From Toxonevra muliebris (lineage: Eukaryota; Arthropoda; Insecta; Diptera; Pallopteridae): a stretch of 64,000 nucleotides of DNA. This document shows, piece after piece, positions 12,172 through 24,297 of this stretch. Position 1 is the first letter of the stretch; every line of letters begins with the position of its first letter. Under the pieces are notes generated by a model. That model ran no database searches, was not told where the DNA came from, and saw only the letters and a program-made list of their open reading frames with translations. Made by a program: the position numbers and the translations under genes. The stretch is from NCBI GenBank assembly GCA_963691655.1, contig OY829328.1:33375890-33439889 (forward strand), read 5' to 3'.

Positions 12172-12982
12172 CATTTGTAGGTATATACTTATGGTTGCAT
12201 GTGTGTGTATATGTATGCATTTGTTTAAGTATCAGGATGTGATGGCATACAATTTATGTGCAGTCTTAGAAAAATAATGATTATCCTTTTTCTTTATGGC
12301 TGAGCGAAGTTGCATCCGTTACGGACAGTTGCATTTGTGTTGCTGTTTTTTTTATTGTTTTTATTGGTTGTTGCCGTTTTTGTTGTTGCTGCTTTCTTTA
12401 ACAAAATTTGAAGCCAAGTGGCAGAGCACGCTTCACGATTACTGCCGCAGCAACGAGTAAATCTTAATTTAGAGGAGGAAGAGAACTAAACGTACATAGT
12501 TTAAATAGAAGAAAAAAGAGAGTATATAAGAAAAATGAGCTACATTTAGATATTAACGCGTTAAATTTGGCTGACGATTGCGACATGAGGTGATGAGGAT
12601 TTTAGGTATATGAGTTTAAATACACATATGCAGCATTTTTCAGCTGAGCTCTATTATCAATTGAAGTGTTATTGAAACGAAACGTTACACTTTTGGACGT
12701 GTTTAGTTTATCCACTGAAATATAAAATCAGCGTTACATTTAAGACTTAGAGCCAGACTCTGAAATCTATGGACTCGGTAAAATTATATCAGTTGAACCG
12801 AATACACCTACTTACTCCACACAGACTATCTAATGCCCAAGCTGAGCTTCACAAAGGGTTTCGCTTCATTTTTCTTATCCAAAAAATTGGAGAAGAAATT
12901 GTGCTATTTTTAAGGTAAAATTTTAAAATATGTAATTATTCAATATCATCAAATTCCTACGACTTCCCGTTAAAATTCTGGC
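12172..12982. other. Spacer, no gene seen
   Basis: AT-rich DNA with a GTTGTTGCTG-type simple repeat around 12340-12395. No coding or structural signal beyond that. Confidence 0.35.
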
Positions 12983-15172
12983 AATCAGATACTTCTGCAT
13001 ATTACTGAAACAATGCCAAAATAAGGCTAAGATAGACATTTTCACAAATAGCTCTAGATTCAGACTCAATATGATCAGCTTAGAAATGAAATAAAGTGGT
13101 GGTGTGAAAAATTTAGTTTTGAAATAATCGTATTTAATTTTTGAAGTGAAACTTCTTTAGCGAGGTTGTGAATTGAAAATATTTGAAACGGAAATGTCAA
13201 TAAGCTGAGCATATTTTTATGATGTTTTTTTTTAAGTATTTATTTGCAATTATTTTAGTACTCATAAAGCTGAGCATGTTTTTAGGATTAAATAGGCTTA
13301 GCATATTTTTAGGATGTTTTTTTTAAGTATTTATTTGCAATTATTTTAGTCTTCATAAAGCAGAGCATGTTTTTAGGATTAAATAAGCAGAGCAAATTTT
13401 TAGGATGTTCTTTTTTTAAGGATTTATTTGTATTTGTTTTAGAATTCAAATTACTGAAGTTAAGCATATTTTTAGGATGTTCCTTTTTTAAGGATTTTTT
13501 GTAATTGTTTTAGTTATCATAAAGCTAAGCATATATCTTTAGTTTTATTTTTTAAGGAAAATTGTGTTTAAATGAGGTATTAGGTCAAGAAGTTTTGAAA
13601 GTTCTGCAACCAATCGACGCCGATAAAAACGAAAAATTATTGACAAATAAAACACGACCTTTTTATTTGATGAACGATTCACAAGTGAACAAAAATTTTA
13701 TTTTCAGTAAAATAAAACATGATAGAATTATATGGGCATCTCGATCAAATTATTTTCAACAAGAAGGAAAAGATAAAAGTTATTGAAGTGAAACTTCGGT
13801 ATCTGTCTTCATTTGCTGTGTTAGTGGCTGTCACACGGGAGCAAGCATGAACGACTGTCTGAACGAGAGAGGAAGAAAATATAGGTAATTAGAAACAGAC
13901 AGACGAGTTTCTCTTTCTGACAGGCGTTTATGTTTGCGCCAATGTGAACAGCCACTTATATACGGATAAATATTTTAAAATTAGTAATCAATAATGCTTA
14001 AAAGAAATATAATGATAAGTGTCGAGAATATTCACAAAAAACAAAAAAAAACGACAGAAAATATAAATAAGAAGTCAACAAAATCTTCAACAGAATATTT
14101 TCGTGGATTCCAAGAAGTACATCTCAATAAATAAGCCTAATAAGACTAATAGACCTAAAATTTTAATTTCTACAGCACGCCTATTTTTATTTTAAAAAAA
14201 GGTGTCATTATCATTTTTTTTAACAAACGGATAAAATCCGTTGAAAGAATCGATCAAAAGGAGTCCAATGGTACAATTGTTGAAAAATTATGTTTAAATG
14301 TTATACATGACTTCATTACTAAGAAGTCAGCCAATGTTGAGAGTTACTCTCAACAATATGTTTGATGTTGACTTAATCAGGGTTCAAATTTATAGAGACA
14401 TTGAAAGCAGCGAAAGAGCAAATGATTTCTCAATGTAGTAGCTAATTATTTCCCTCAGAAAAGTAAGGGAGGATATACTTTTACATTTCCTTAACTTTGC
14501 AGACTGAAGACAAAGGAAACTTTCTATTTGCGGTAAAACTAAGGAATCATTGCCAAAATACGAAAAAAAATCAGGTCTTTTTTTGACTTAACTAGAACTG
14601 ACCAGACTTTGTCGTAGAACTGAGTGTGAACTGGGCAACAAAATTCGTTGATTTCCCGAAATCTGTTGATTGTTTCCTTTACCTTCTGATTATGGCCTAA
14701 AGTTACTTCCATTCTAGGCTGCTTATCTACTTAATTGCTTCCTTCAATATTTCTATGCTTTTAACCCTTATGAAACAATGCATTCCAAAATTTTTTTTGA
14801 ATAAGCCTCCTGGAAATATTTGTATTAAAGATTGAAAAAATTTTGAAATAGTGAAAATTTCTGGAATGACAGAAAAAAAAGTGTTTGAGATCCATTTAAT
14901 ACAAATAATGTATATCTAGAAGTTATTTCTCAGTTTGAATGCAAAAAGTTCTCAAAAATCAATAATAATTCAGTGAGAAATAAATTGAATATATTTATTT
15001 CATAACATTTTAATAGTAATTCTGCTGTAATAATTTGTAAAAATACATACAATTTGGCAACTAATTGAGCGGAAATGAAATTATTGACATATTGCAAACA
15101 AGAAAGGACAAGACAAAATTTTAAAAATTTCCAACAAAAAAATATATTTACATAGTTATATTTGAATCATTT
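12983..15172 (+). repeat. Left arm of large Foldback-like inverted repeat
   Basis: This arm pairs, reverse-complemented, with 15671-17368. Examples are TTTATTTCATTTCTAAGC at the outer part, CATTTCCGTTTCAAATATTT, GTCGAGAATATTC, and the long inner match around CTTGTCCTTTCTT. By eye the matched blocks are about 85-90% alike. Tandem copies of a unit around AGCATATTTTTAGGATGTT with TTTAAGTATTTATTTGCAAT occur at 13203-13550. Two blocks are present only in this arm: 13593-13765 and about 14405-14765. Confidence 0.75.
13823..13956. repeat. Small hairpin repeat inside left arm
   Basis: It starts AGTGGCTGTCACACGGGAGC and ends, reverse-complemented, AGTGGCTGTTCACATTGGCG, with about 45 bp of pairing on each side around a purine-rich centre. 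A counterpart lies at 16562-16729 in the other arm. It may be a MITE that inserted before the arms duplicated. Confidence 0.6.
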
Positions 15173-15670
15173 ACGTTCCATCCAGTAATTTTCTGCTCAT
15201 TGTACAGATAAAATTACCGTACGTGAAGGGGTTGAACACAGATAAATAAGGGATAAGAATGTAATTGAATTGAACACTCGTCGTCGTTTTTTATGTGATT
15301 TCTGTAAGTACATAATTTTTTATATTATTTTTTTTTTACAATAATGATAATGACACACAGTCACAAGGAATTCTGAATTCTGCATAAAATGAGACAAGGA
15401 AAAGTGAAAGACAAAAAATTAAATAACCCATTAAAATTTTTTACGTATGCAAATATCTCTTGCTATCGAATAACGCAGTAGTGCCCAACCGATGGTCTAC
15501 CGACCCCATATACAAGAGCACATATAAAAGAGTTGCCAATCAATTATCTAATTTTCACAACTTTTTTTATATGTGACAAATGAAATATCATTTTAAATTC
15601 GAAGTATATTCGACACGTTTCCGTATCGCTTTTATTTTTCGTAAAATATTTTCAAAGATCACTTTAAATA

Positions 15671-17368
15671 ATTCAAATATAACTATGCAAATATATTTTT
15701 TGTTGGAACTTTTTAAAACTTTGTCTTGTCCTTTCTTATTTGCAATATGTCAATAATTTCATTTCCGCTTAATTAGTTGCCACATTGTATGTGTTTTTAC
15801 AAATTATTACAGCAGAATTACTATTAAAATGTTATGAAATAAATATATTGAAATAATGATACACATGGAAGTGTCTCCATGCATCAATTTAATTCTTAAT
15901 GAATTATTATTGATTTCTGAGAGATTTTTACATTCAAACCGAGAAAAAACTTTTGGATATACATTATTTGTACTAAATGGATTTTAAATACTTTTTTTTT
16001 GTCATTCCAAAAATGTTCACTATTTCAAGATTTCTTCTATCTTTAATACAAATATTTCCAGGAGGCTATTTACAAAAATTTGTTGGAATGCATTGTTTCA
16101 TATTAATATCGCTATTTCATTGGCTGTCTCTATAAACTAGAACCCTGATTAGGTCAACGTCAAACATATGGTCAAAAATATGGTTAAGAGTAACTTCCAA
16201 CATTGGTTGACTCCTTAGTAATGAAGTCATGTATAATATTTAAACATAATTTTCCAACAATAGTACCATTGGACTCCTATTTGATCTATTTTTTCAACGG
16301 CTTTTAACCTTTGATAATGGCATTTTTTTTTTTTTGAATAAAAACTAAGTGCGCAGCCACAAGTGAAAATTTTAAGTCTAATAGTATCCAGGGCTTATTT
16401 ATTGAGATGTACTTCATGGAATCCACGAAAATATTCTTTTGAAGTTTTTGTAATTTTCTTTTTTATATTATCTGTCGTTTTTTTTTCTGCGAATACTCTC
16501 GACACTTATCATTCTTTTAGGTATTATTGAATACTAATTTTACAATATTTATACATATATAAGTGGCTATTCACATTGGCGCAAGCATTAACGCCTGTCT
16601 GAAAGAGAGAAGTAGAATAAATAGGTAGTAAGGAAGAGATAGAAACTCTTCTGTCTTTTTCTAACTACCTATTTTTCTCTCTCTCTCTTTCAGACAGTCG
16701 TTTATGTTTGCGCCCATGTGACAGCCACTAAAACAGCAAATGAAGACAGATACCGAAGTTTTATTTCAATAACTTTTATCTTTTCCTACTTGACCTAATA
16801 CCTCAATTAAACACAATTTTCCTTAAAAAAGAAACCTAAAAATATGCTTAGCTTTATGATAACTAAAACAAATACAAAAAGTCCTTAAAAAAAGGAACAT
16901 CCTAAAAATATGCTTAACTTCAGTAATTTGAATTCTAAAATAAATACAAATAAAATTCTTAAAAAAACATATGCTCATTCCATTTAATTCTAAAAACATG
17001 CTCAGCTTAATGAAGACTAAAATAATTACAAATAGGTACTTAAAAAAAGAGCATTCTAAAAATATGCCCAGTCTTTTTAACCCTAAAAACATGCTCAGCT
17101 TTATGAATACTAAAAATACTTATTGATGACTAAAACATTACTAACATTTCCGTTTCAAATATTTTCAATTCACAAGCTCGTTAAAGAAGTTTCACTTTAA
17201 AAATTAAATACGATTATTTCAAAACTATATTTTTTACACCACCACTTTATTTCATTTCTAAGCTGTGTATCTTGAGTCTGAATCTAGAGCTGCTTGGCTA
17301 TCTGTGAAAATATTTTTCTTCGCTTTATTTTGGCATCGTTTCAATAATTTGCAGAAATATCTGATTGA
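15671..17368 (-). repeat. Right arm of large Foldback-like inverted repeat
   Basis: This is the reverse-complement partner of 12983-15172, separated from it by about 500 bp. It carries the same tandem unit (AACATCCTAAAAATATGCTTA and variants, 16825-17110) and the same small hairpin. It lacks the two left-arm-specific blocks. It lies wholly inside the hAT-like boundaries 15476-17748. Confidence 0.75.
16562..16729. repeat. Small hairpin repeat inside right arm
   Basis: Counterpart of 13823-13956. It begins AGTGGCTATTCACATTGGCG and ends, reverse-complemented, AGTGGCTGTCACATGGGCGC. Its centre carries a CTCTCTCTCT run. Confidence 0.6.
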
Positions 17369-17964
17369 TCTGTTTGCGGTGGTATTACGACAAAAGTCGC
17401 ACCTGGTCAGCGAGTCGGAGGAAGAGCGAGCGATCGACGTCAAGTTTCACGTACTCATTCATTTGTTTTGCTCAATGATTCTGTTTTGCTGTCTAGTGAT
17501 TCGATGACTACAGTAATTTCTCAAAAATATTCATATTAAGTTTTGACTTATGTAATGATGATAGAAATAAATTATTTGTTATGAAAAAGGCAATATAACT
17601 GTGGCAGCAATATATACTATGCTGTTAAATACTTTTAAATACAACACTGTAATATATTCTTTATTTTCTTATTCTTGAACATTGTGGTCCCTGCTAATAA
17701 CAAACCAAATAAATTGGTCTTTGGTTGAAAAAAGGTTGAGAACCACAGGGATAACGTAAGTCGTGGATGCAGTCAGCAATCGATAATAAGCAGTAAAAGC
17801 ACAAAATGAAAGATTTGTATGATATTTTTTTCTTTTAATTTTCTTGAAACAAATATTAATGAATATATTGGAAAAATGAAAGTACCCAAATATGTAGATT
17901 AAAAATTTTAAATGAATATTCATGATGAACGCCTACTTGTTACTTTTAAATATATACTGTTAAT

Positions 17965-19790
17965 GTTTATATTCGTGCCGATCGAGATGTTCATGCTGGT
18001 GGCGTTGTCGTTTCTGTAAGAAATGGTTTAGCTGGCAAATTCAATTGTAAGTCATCAAATGGGAAAGCTATTGAATATGCTAGTCGGCTGTGTTTACAGA
18101 CCTAACCGTTAAGTAGATGTTACTGAGTTTATGAATTTTCTAGAAACCCTTAACTTATCTTACCAGAACATTATCATTGCCAGTAATTTTAACAGCAATA
18201 TATTACTAGACAATAATCTTTTATTGAGTATGCAGACTTTAGCCCTCTTTGCTACAAATCACACTATGCCAAACTTAAACTGCTAGTATTCTTCTTGACC
18301 TTTTCTTTGTAAACGACTTGAACAAAATATTACTTTATGGTCAGATTTCAGCCCCAAATTTCTCAAAACATAATATTTCATGATATTTCTCACGTATGAT
18401 TTTGAACATATTTTTAATCTCATATTCTTACCAAAATTTCAAAAATATTAATTATAGTCTACTAGATGAAGAAGTTAACACAATAAACTGGGAATTTATT
18501 CGTTCTTTAACTTTTGCTAACGACTAAATCGTTTTCTTTCAAAACAACATCAACACTAACAAGTTGAATATATTGGTATTAGTAAAAATTCAGTGCGTGT
18601 TTCTTAGGATATTGATGTTAATGCTTTAATTAACCAATTTGTCAAATCATGTTTTCCGGATGTCGATGATCGTTATCTTTTTTATTTTAGTGGGGTGACT
18701 CAGAATTCTGTCTTACATGTTTCGATGAGTGCAATGTTGTGCAAATTATTCTTTCTCTGAAGTCAAACGCCGTAGGTTTTGATGGTATTCATCCAATTTT
18801 CTTTAAGATTCTGTTACAAAAACTTCTTCCACATTGGACATATTTCTTTAATACTATTTTTTCAACCTCTACTTTTCCAAGTAGCAAAGTGGAAAGTAGC
18901 AAAGATTATACCAAGTCATATGACTAGTATTGAATACAGACCAATCGCAATTTTGCCATTCTTATCCAAAGTCGTGGAACGAATTATGCATAAACAAATA
19001 AGTACCTTCATAAAACATTCTTGTCTGATCATCAGCTAGGTTTTCGAACAAAGAGAAGCTGTGTTAGAGCCTTAATTAATGTATCAGAATATATTAAAGT
19101 GCAACTTGATAGAAATAAAATTACTTTTTTTGACACTTCTTGATCACTCTAAGGCATTCGATACAGTAAAACACAATTTATTATGTACTAAGACATCCAA
19201 TCTCTTTGATTTCTCATATGCAGCAAATAATCTAATCAAAACGTACATTTCCCAAAGATTTCAAGCAGTGTTGGGAGTTTTGTGTCCGAAAATTTGCATG
19301 TAGCTAAAGGTGTGCCCCAAGGATCGATACTTGGTTCAATTACTGTGATATTCATGTTTATGTCGACGATGTTCAATTGTATGTTAGCTATTTACTTGAC
19401 TCGATAAGCTTTGTATTCGTGATATAAACTTTGATTTGAAACAAATTGAAGATTGGGTGTCTATGAACGGATTAGACTTAAATCCAATAAATCTAAGTGT
19501 GTCGTTACCTCTAAAAAAACCTTTGGCCTTTCCAATTTAAAACCTATAAAAGTAAATAACTCCGTGATACAATTTGTGGACTCTGCTAAAAATCTTGGAA
19601 TCATTTTCAACAGAATCATATTTATAGTACTATAGGTAAGGTCTACGGAATGGTACGGGCTCTTTGGACTACACAGAATTTTACTTTATAATAATATTGT
19701 TTATAATAATACTGCTCGACATATTTATAGAAAAATACGTTCAGACCATATTTCGTTATTTGCTAAACATAATTTTATATATTGTACTAG
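17965..19790 (+). mobile_element. LINE remnant (jockey/CR1-like)
   Basis: A degenerate non-LTR element in at least four frames. The order is an endonuclease motif (RADRDVHAGGVVVSVRNG near 17975), then KSNAVGFDGIHPIFFKILL (18761 on), SIEYRPIAILPFLSKVVERI (about 18930), LLDHSKAFDTVKHNLL (about 19138), a decayed CPQGSILGS (about 19313) and SKCVVTSKKTFGLSNLKPIK (about 19490). The YADD box is not readable. It is inactive. The 3' part after GMVRALWT (about 19650) is collapsed by a deletion relative to the minus-strand copy at 20721-21210. Confidence 0.75.
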
Positions 19791-20720
19791 CTGACCCGGC
19801 AAACGTTTTTCAGCTTTTTCTGCAAAAAAGCACGAAAATTAAAAAAGAATGAAGTACTTGATATTTAAAATTGAACATTCGTAATGACAATTCAGGCTTC
19901 CATTGAATTTGGAAAAATAATTCTAGATTTAAAAATGTGTCTCATTATTGACACAATTTCAAAAGTATTTAACTTTCAGAACTGTAAATTAAAAATAGAG
20001 AATCATTATAAATAAAAATCTCAAATCAATACTATGTAATTAAATTTTAGAAATGAAAGTTTACATTGCGTCTGGACGACCAGAAAATGAAACTATTTTA
20101 TTGTATTATCACCGATGTGAACTCAACGACGTGTACGAAAACAACTGAAATCTGATATCAAAGAGCATATTGAATATTTACAAAAACAAAAGACCGTTAG
20201 GCGCATCAGTGAGTCACCTTCGACAAAAACAAAGCTATATCAGCTGATGATACCGTTTGAGCAAAATTATTAACCCAGTTGATGCTTAAAGGATCATTCA
20301 GCAGTTAGATAGAAATTCCAGCATATCTGTAGTAAAAAGGAATAACTTTTAAGTGTTTTTTTTTTTGTTGAACAATTTTATTAGATTTCAGTTGAATTAT
20401 AGAAACAATATTTCAGAAGGCTATATATTCATATCAAAGACAATTCTTGAAATTATTTTATTTATTTTTATTTTATTTATTTTAAAAAGGCTTGAAACAT
20501 TAGTGCAATAAGATATACAAAAATCCTTTTTAGCACAACCAATAGGAACATTAAATTAACCAATTTAATAAATTTAAAATTTAAAACAATAATGGTCAAC
20601 ATCCAAAATAAATATATAAAGTCAGAAATTAACATATAAAAACAATTAAATAAAGAATACAATTTAAAAAAAAAAAAACAATTAAATAATGAATACAATT
20701 TTGAACATTAAAACTTAATA
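19791..20720. repeat. Repeat remnants, AT-rich
   Basis: It begins with CTGACCCGGCAAACG (about 19793), a word I associate with dispersed insect repeats without being able to name the family. After it comes AT-rich DNA and, at 20455-20480, a TTTATTT run. No reading frame of note. Confidence 0.4.
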
Positions 20721-21210
20721 CTAATTAATCTTATTAATACTTTCGGGTCCTTTTGAGAAGTATTCATGAATAGAAGATCTAAACTTTGCTATGCTAATTA
20801 TTGATTTTATATGCAGGGGTAATGAGTTCCAGGTTCTTATGGTGTTAATGAAAAATAGTCGACTGGTGCTTAAGTAATTAAAGCACGGCATAATAAGTTG
20901 CTTGGTTTTGTTGGATTGTGCAAAGATAAGTTTATCATAGAGATACATTGGAGTTCTTGTAAGTATTAGTTTGTGAAGAAAAATGAGTTTCTTGCTTTAA
21001 AACAGTCATCTAATTCCATGCCAAGTATATCTTTTCTCCAGCTGGATATATGGTCAAATTTTTTTAACCCAAAAAAATATCTAGTAGCATAGTTCAGTGC
21101 GATTTGTAGCTTATGAAGAGATTGGGAGTCAAGATCACAATACACTAGTTCAGAATACATAACAAGCGGGAAAACAAGTTGCTTTACAAGTAATTTTCTG
21201 GTTTCCAAGC
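20721..21210 (-). pseudogene. LINE C-terminal fragment, minus strand
   Basis: Two minus-strand open segments (21208-20966 and 20948-20721) together read as the C-terminal part of a LINE polymerase. METRKLLVKQLVFPLVMYSE leads into LNYATRYFFGLKKFDHISSW and, after a frame break, LPLHIKSIISIAKFRSSI. That last pattern, a short LP-x-x-I stretch followed by a Phe-containing helix, is typical of the LINE C-terminus. TARHIYRKIRSDHIS in the plus-strand LINE at about 19710 is the same protein position, so the two are copies of one family in convergent orientation. Confidence 0.65.
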
Positions 21211-21329
21211 GGTCATACGTAAATTTCTCAATTTCTCAACACAAATTATATCTAAAAATTTTAATTATAAATTAAATCCCAAAAATTACTTAAAAATTTG
21301 AACCAATTTGATATTTATTATAAATATAG

Positions 21330-22360
21330 CATTTGTTACAGCGCCACCTAACGGATTTTAAGATAGCGAAGCAGGGTTGTAAGATATTTTATAAAGTAGT
21401 AGAAATAATAGTAGAAAAAGGAATGGAAAAAGTATTAGAAAATAGTAGTAAAAAAGTAGTAAAAAAGGTAGTAGGAAAAAGAATAGAAAATAATATTAAA
21501 AATTGTTTTGTAAAAAGTAATAATAAGGTAGCAGAAAAAGTAGTAGTAGTAGTAAAATAGTTAAACATATTAAGTAGTACAAAAATAGTAAAAATGGAGT
21601 AGAAAGAGTTGTAGAAATAATAATAAAATATAGTAGTAGAAAAAATTGTAAAAAAAGTAGGAAATAATTAGTAGTGGTACAAAATAAAAAGAAATTGTAA
21701 AAAAAATGTATTAACAAGGTAGTAGAAAAAAGTAGTAAAATAGTAATAGAAAATATTAGTTGAAAAAGTAGTAGAAAATAAGAAGAAATTGTAGAAAAAA
21801 AGTAGTAGAAAATAAAAGTGAAGCATGGTGCCACACCCACTAATCCAAAAAACTGAAAGAATTTAAATTTTAGTACCGTGCCATAAATGTAAAAAAGTAG
21901 AAGAAAATATTAGTAGAAAAGGCAGTAGGAAAAAGAATAGAAAATAATATTAAAAATTGTTGTAAAAAAGTACTAAAAAGGTACCAGAAAAAGTAGTAGA
22001 AAAATAGTTAAACATAGTAGTACAAAAATGGTGAAAATGGAGTAGAAAGAGTGGTAGAAATAATAATAAAATATAGTAGTAGAAAAACTTTTAAAAAAGT
22101 AGTAAAAAATAGTAGGAAATATATAGTTGAAAATAATGAAAAGAAATTGTTGAAAAAATGTATTAAACAGGTAGTAGAAAAAAAGTAGTAAAATAGTAGT
22201 AGAAAATATTAGTTATAAGTAGAATTTGTAGAAAAAAAGTAGTCGAAAATAGTAGTGGAAATAGTGGTAGAAAATAAAAGTGAAGCATGGTCCCACACCC
22301 ACTAATCCAACAAACTGAAAGAATTTAAATTTTAGTACTGTACCATAAATGCCTCCAAAG
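21330..22360 (+). repeat. Purine-rich AGTAGAAAA repeat, duplicated about 455 bp apart
   Basis: It begins at ACAGCGCCACCTAACGG, then about 900 bp of (A/G)-rich degenerate units such as GTAGTAGAAAAAGTAGT. Two long direct copies are visible. GTAGGAAAAAGAATAGAAAA occurs at 21471 and 21925, and both copies end with GAAGCATGGTNCCACACCC, then CTGAAAGAATTTAAATTTT (about 21814-21892 and 22279-22351). The long minus-strand open frame here is a composition artefact. Confidence 0.75.
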
Positions 22361-22520
22361 ATATCTCATAATGGGAATTCAGGTTATATGAAAGGTACCA
22401 CACCCCCTTTGTCAATCCCACCCATATTTTTGTTGTAGTATAGCATTGGCAATTCTCATTATTGTATCGAATTTCTGCACTGTGCTATAAATGGTTCTTG
22501 AGATATGATTCTTCATATAG
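22361..22520 (+). repeat. Dispersed repeat segment shared with 47880-48110
   Basis: GTAGTATAGCATTGGCAAT and AATGGTTCTTGAGATAT here correspond, in opposite orientation, to GTAGTATGACATTGTCAAT and AATGGTTCAAGATATA at 47880-48110. Both are preceded by variants of a CCACACCC box. Family unknown. Confidence 0.5.
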
Positions 22521-22699
22521 GAATTTTTTAAAGCAGTACTTAATTATTTCGGTATTGAAAAATATGGTTCCGAAAATTGGACTCCTCGGGGAATTTAAGG
22601 GATTCATTTTGGGATTAAAACTTCAGGAATACATTTTTCAAATGATAGATAAATAAAAAAGCAATAAGAAAAACTTGCTCAAAATCTCCACAAGACTCC

Positions 22700-22795
22700 T
22701 TAACCTAGTATTGCCTAACTGTGCCATATGTCACCTTGTCACTGAGTCGTTCCTGAGCCAGGTTCAGAAACAAGTTTTTCTCAAGTTACTTTCTT
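22700..22795. repeat. TTAA-flanked terminal sequence (piggyBac-like end), copy 1
   Basis: TTAA (22700-22703) is followed by CCTAGTATTGCCTAACTGTG, then CCATATGTCACCTTGTC and CCTGAGCCAGGTTCAGAA. The same series lies inverted at 49340-49428 beside another TTAA. One-sided match only; the element body and other end are not identified. Confidence 0.5.
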
Positions 22796-22799
22796 GATC

Positions 22800-24295
22800 T
22801 ATTTACGTTGGTTCCCGCTCGTCCGTAATGGGTTTAGCTCACAAGAGAAGTATGTAATAAATAAGAAAACAAACCAGAACTGCAGGCCAGTGATATAGTT
22901 TTCTATTTCAGGCGACATTGCGTCACAGAGATATTCAGAAAAGTATTAAAAAAAAAAAACAAATAAAGAATTATTTTATTTAAACATTTAAGTATAGTTT
23001 CTTTTCTGGATATATAATTAAAAGAATTTTTATAATATTACATGCTTAAGCACTGGATGCTTTTCGCTTTCAATGTATTTATACAGCCAAAGGAAATGCC
23101 ACCATAATGTCAAACATAAATTTCAATTAAAGTTGGAGTTGCAATTGCAAAAATTAAATTGAAATATAAAATATTGCTTTTTAAAGCATTGTGACGTTAG
23201 CGAGCGAACACTGCTACTGCAATTGCTGTGAAATTTCATACACATCCAAACACATACAAACTCATAGTTTGCAAGACAGTTTCAAGTATGGAGTGTAACG
23301 ACCACACGCAGTGGCATACTGTCACCAACCGAACCAAACCAAAATCTCTGCGATATTCTTTCAATATTTCTTTCATTTCATTTACTGCTACTGCTACATA
23401 TTGCTAGCTATACTGCATGTACTATATATGCTTGGACTTAATTGTTTTATTATGCTGAAGACCAGGAGAAGGAGTATGTGAAAGAAAGCGATGAACGGCG
23501 ACTGTGACTCTTGCTCTGGTAACTGAGCGCTGGCATTGACAGCAGGGTGACTCCTTCTATGTGTGCAGCCAACAATCATCCTTTCGATTATCTTGTGAGC
23601 CATAAAGCACACAAACCAAAAAAAAAATTATACCCATGATTCACTTTTACACACTCATTGATGAATTTTTTTTTTCAAGTGATTCTACTGAATTGCTGCA
23701 ATTTTGCTGCAGCGCCAGTAGTTATGCCAAATGTTGGGATTGCACAAAAAAAGAAATTTCACTTCCTGCAGCGTGGCTCGGTTAAAGCATAGCGAAACTT
23801 TAAAATAGTATAAAAAAACGAAATGCTGTTCGGAAAAATTGCAAACGGAGTCATTTATTTATAAATTTTGCACAATGAATAGCAATGGACAATGGAAAAA
23901 ATCAAAGCGTACTAAGTGTGGAAGCATTTTCAATATCAATGGGCGGAATGCTGCATTTAATTTTTCTGTGTATAAAAAACAAATGGCAAAAGTCTGAAAT
24001 ACAAATATATGGTTGTAAGTTGATGTGAATGTGTGAATGTATTTTATAAAATATTTTGAGTGGAGAGTGATAAGATCAAAATTTCAAAATAGAAATGCGA
24101 AATATATGATTTTTTAAAATTAAAGTTTTGTCATCAATACCCTCAGTGTTCAATGTTAGCAGTGAAAACTTGGTAGGAGTGTGTCCTTAAGTACTTATTT
24201 TCAAGCAAAACTAATGCTCCTCAAATTGCAAATGTCTGCTGCGCTTGCGTTTGAAAACATGAAATATATCAGAGCTATTGGGACGTTTTTTTTTC
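22800..24295. other. Non-repetitive AT-rich stretch, no gene seen
   Basis: No coding pattern, terminal repeat or RNA gene recognised. It could hold regulatory sequence, but nothing in it shows this directly. Confidence 0.35.
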
Positions 24296-24297
24296 AA

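Larger units (their letters stand above)
15476..17748. mobile_element. hAT-like element boundaries
   Basis: The left end reads CAGTAGTGCCCAACC and the right end, reverse-complemented, CTGTGGTTCTCAACC (11 of 15 match); this is the usual form of hAT termini. The flanks GAATAACG (15468-15475) and GGATAACG (17749-17756) give an 8-bp duplication with one mismatch. No hAT transposase could be read inside; most of the interior is the right inverted-repeat arm. Confidence 0.55.

Noticed and set aside
13562..13786. 74-codon frame in the left palindrome arm as a gene
   Set aside because: No recognisable domain, and the right arm lacks most of it without other trace of a gene.
21496..21840. Minus-strand 114-codon Leu/Phe-rich frame as a membrane protein
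   Set aside because: It is the complement of the AGTAGAAAA purine repeat; the residues simply reflect TTT, CTT and TAC codons.
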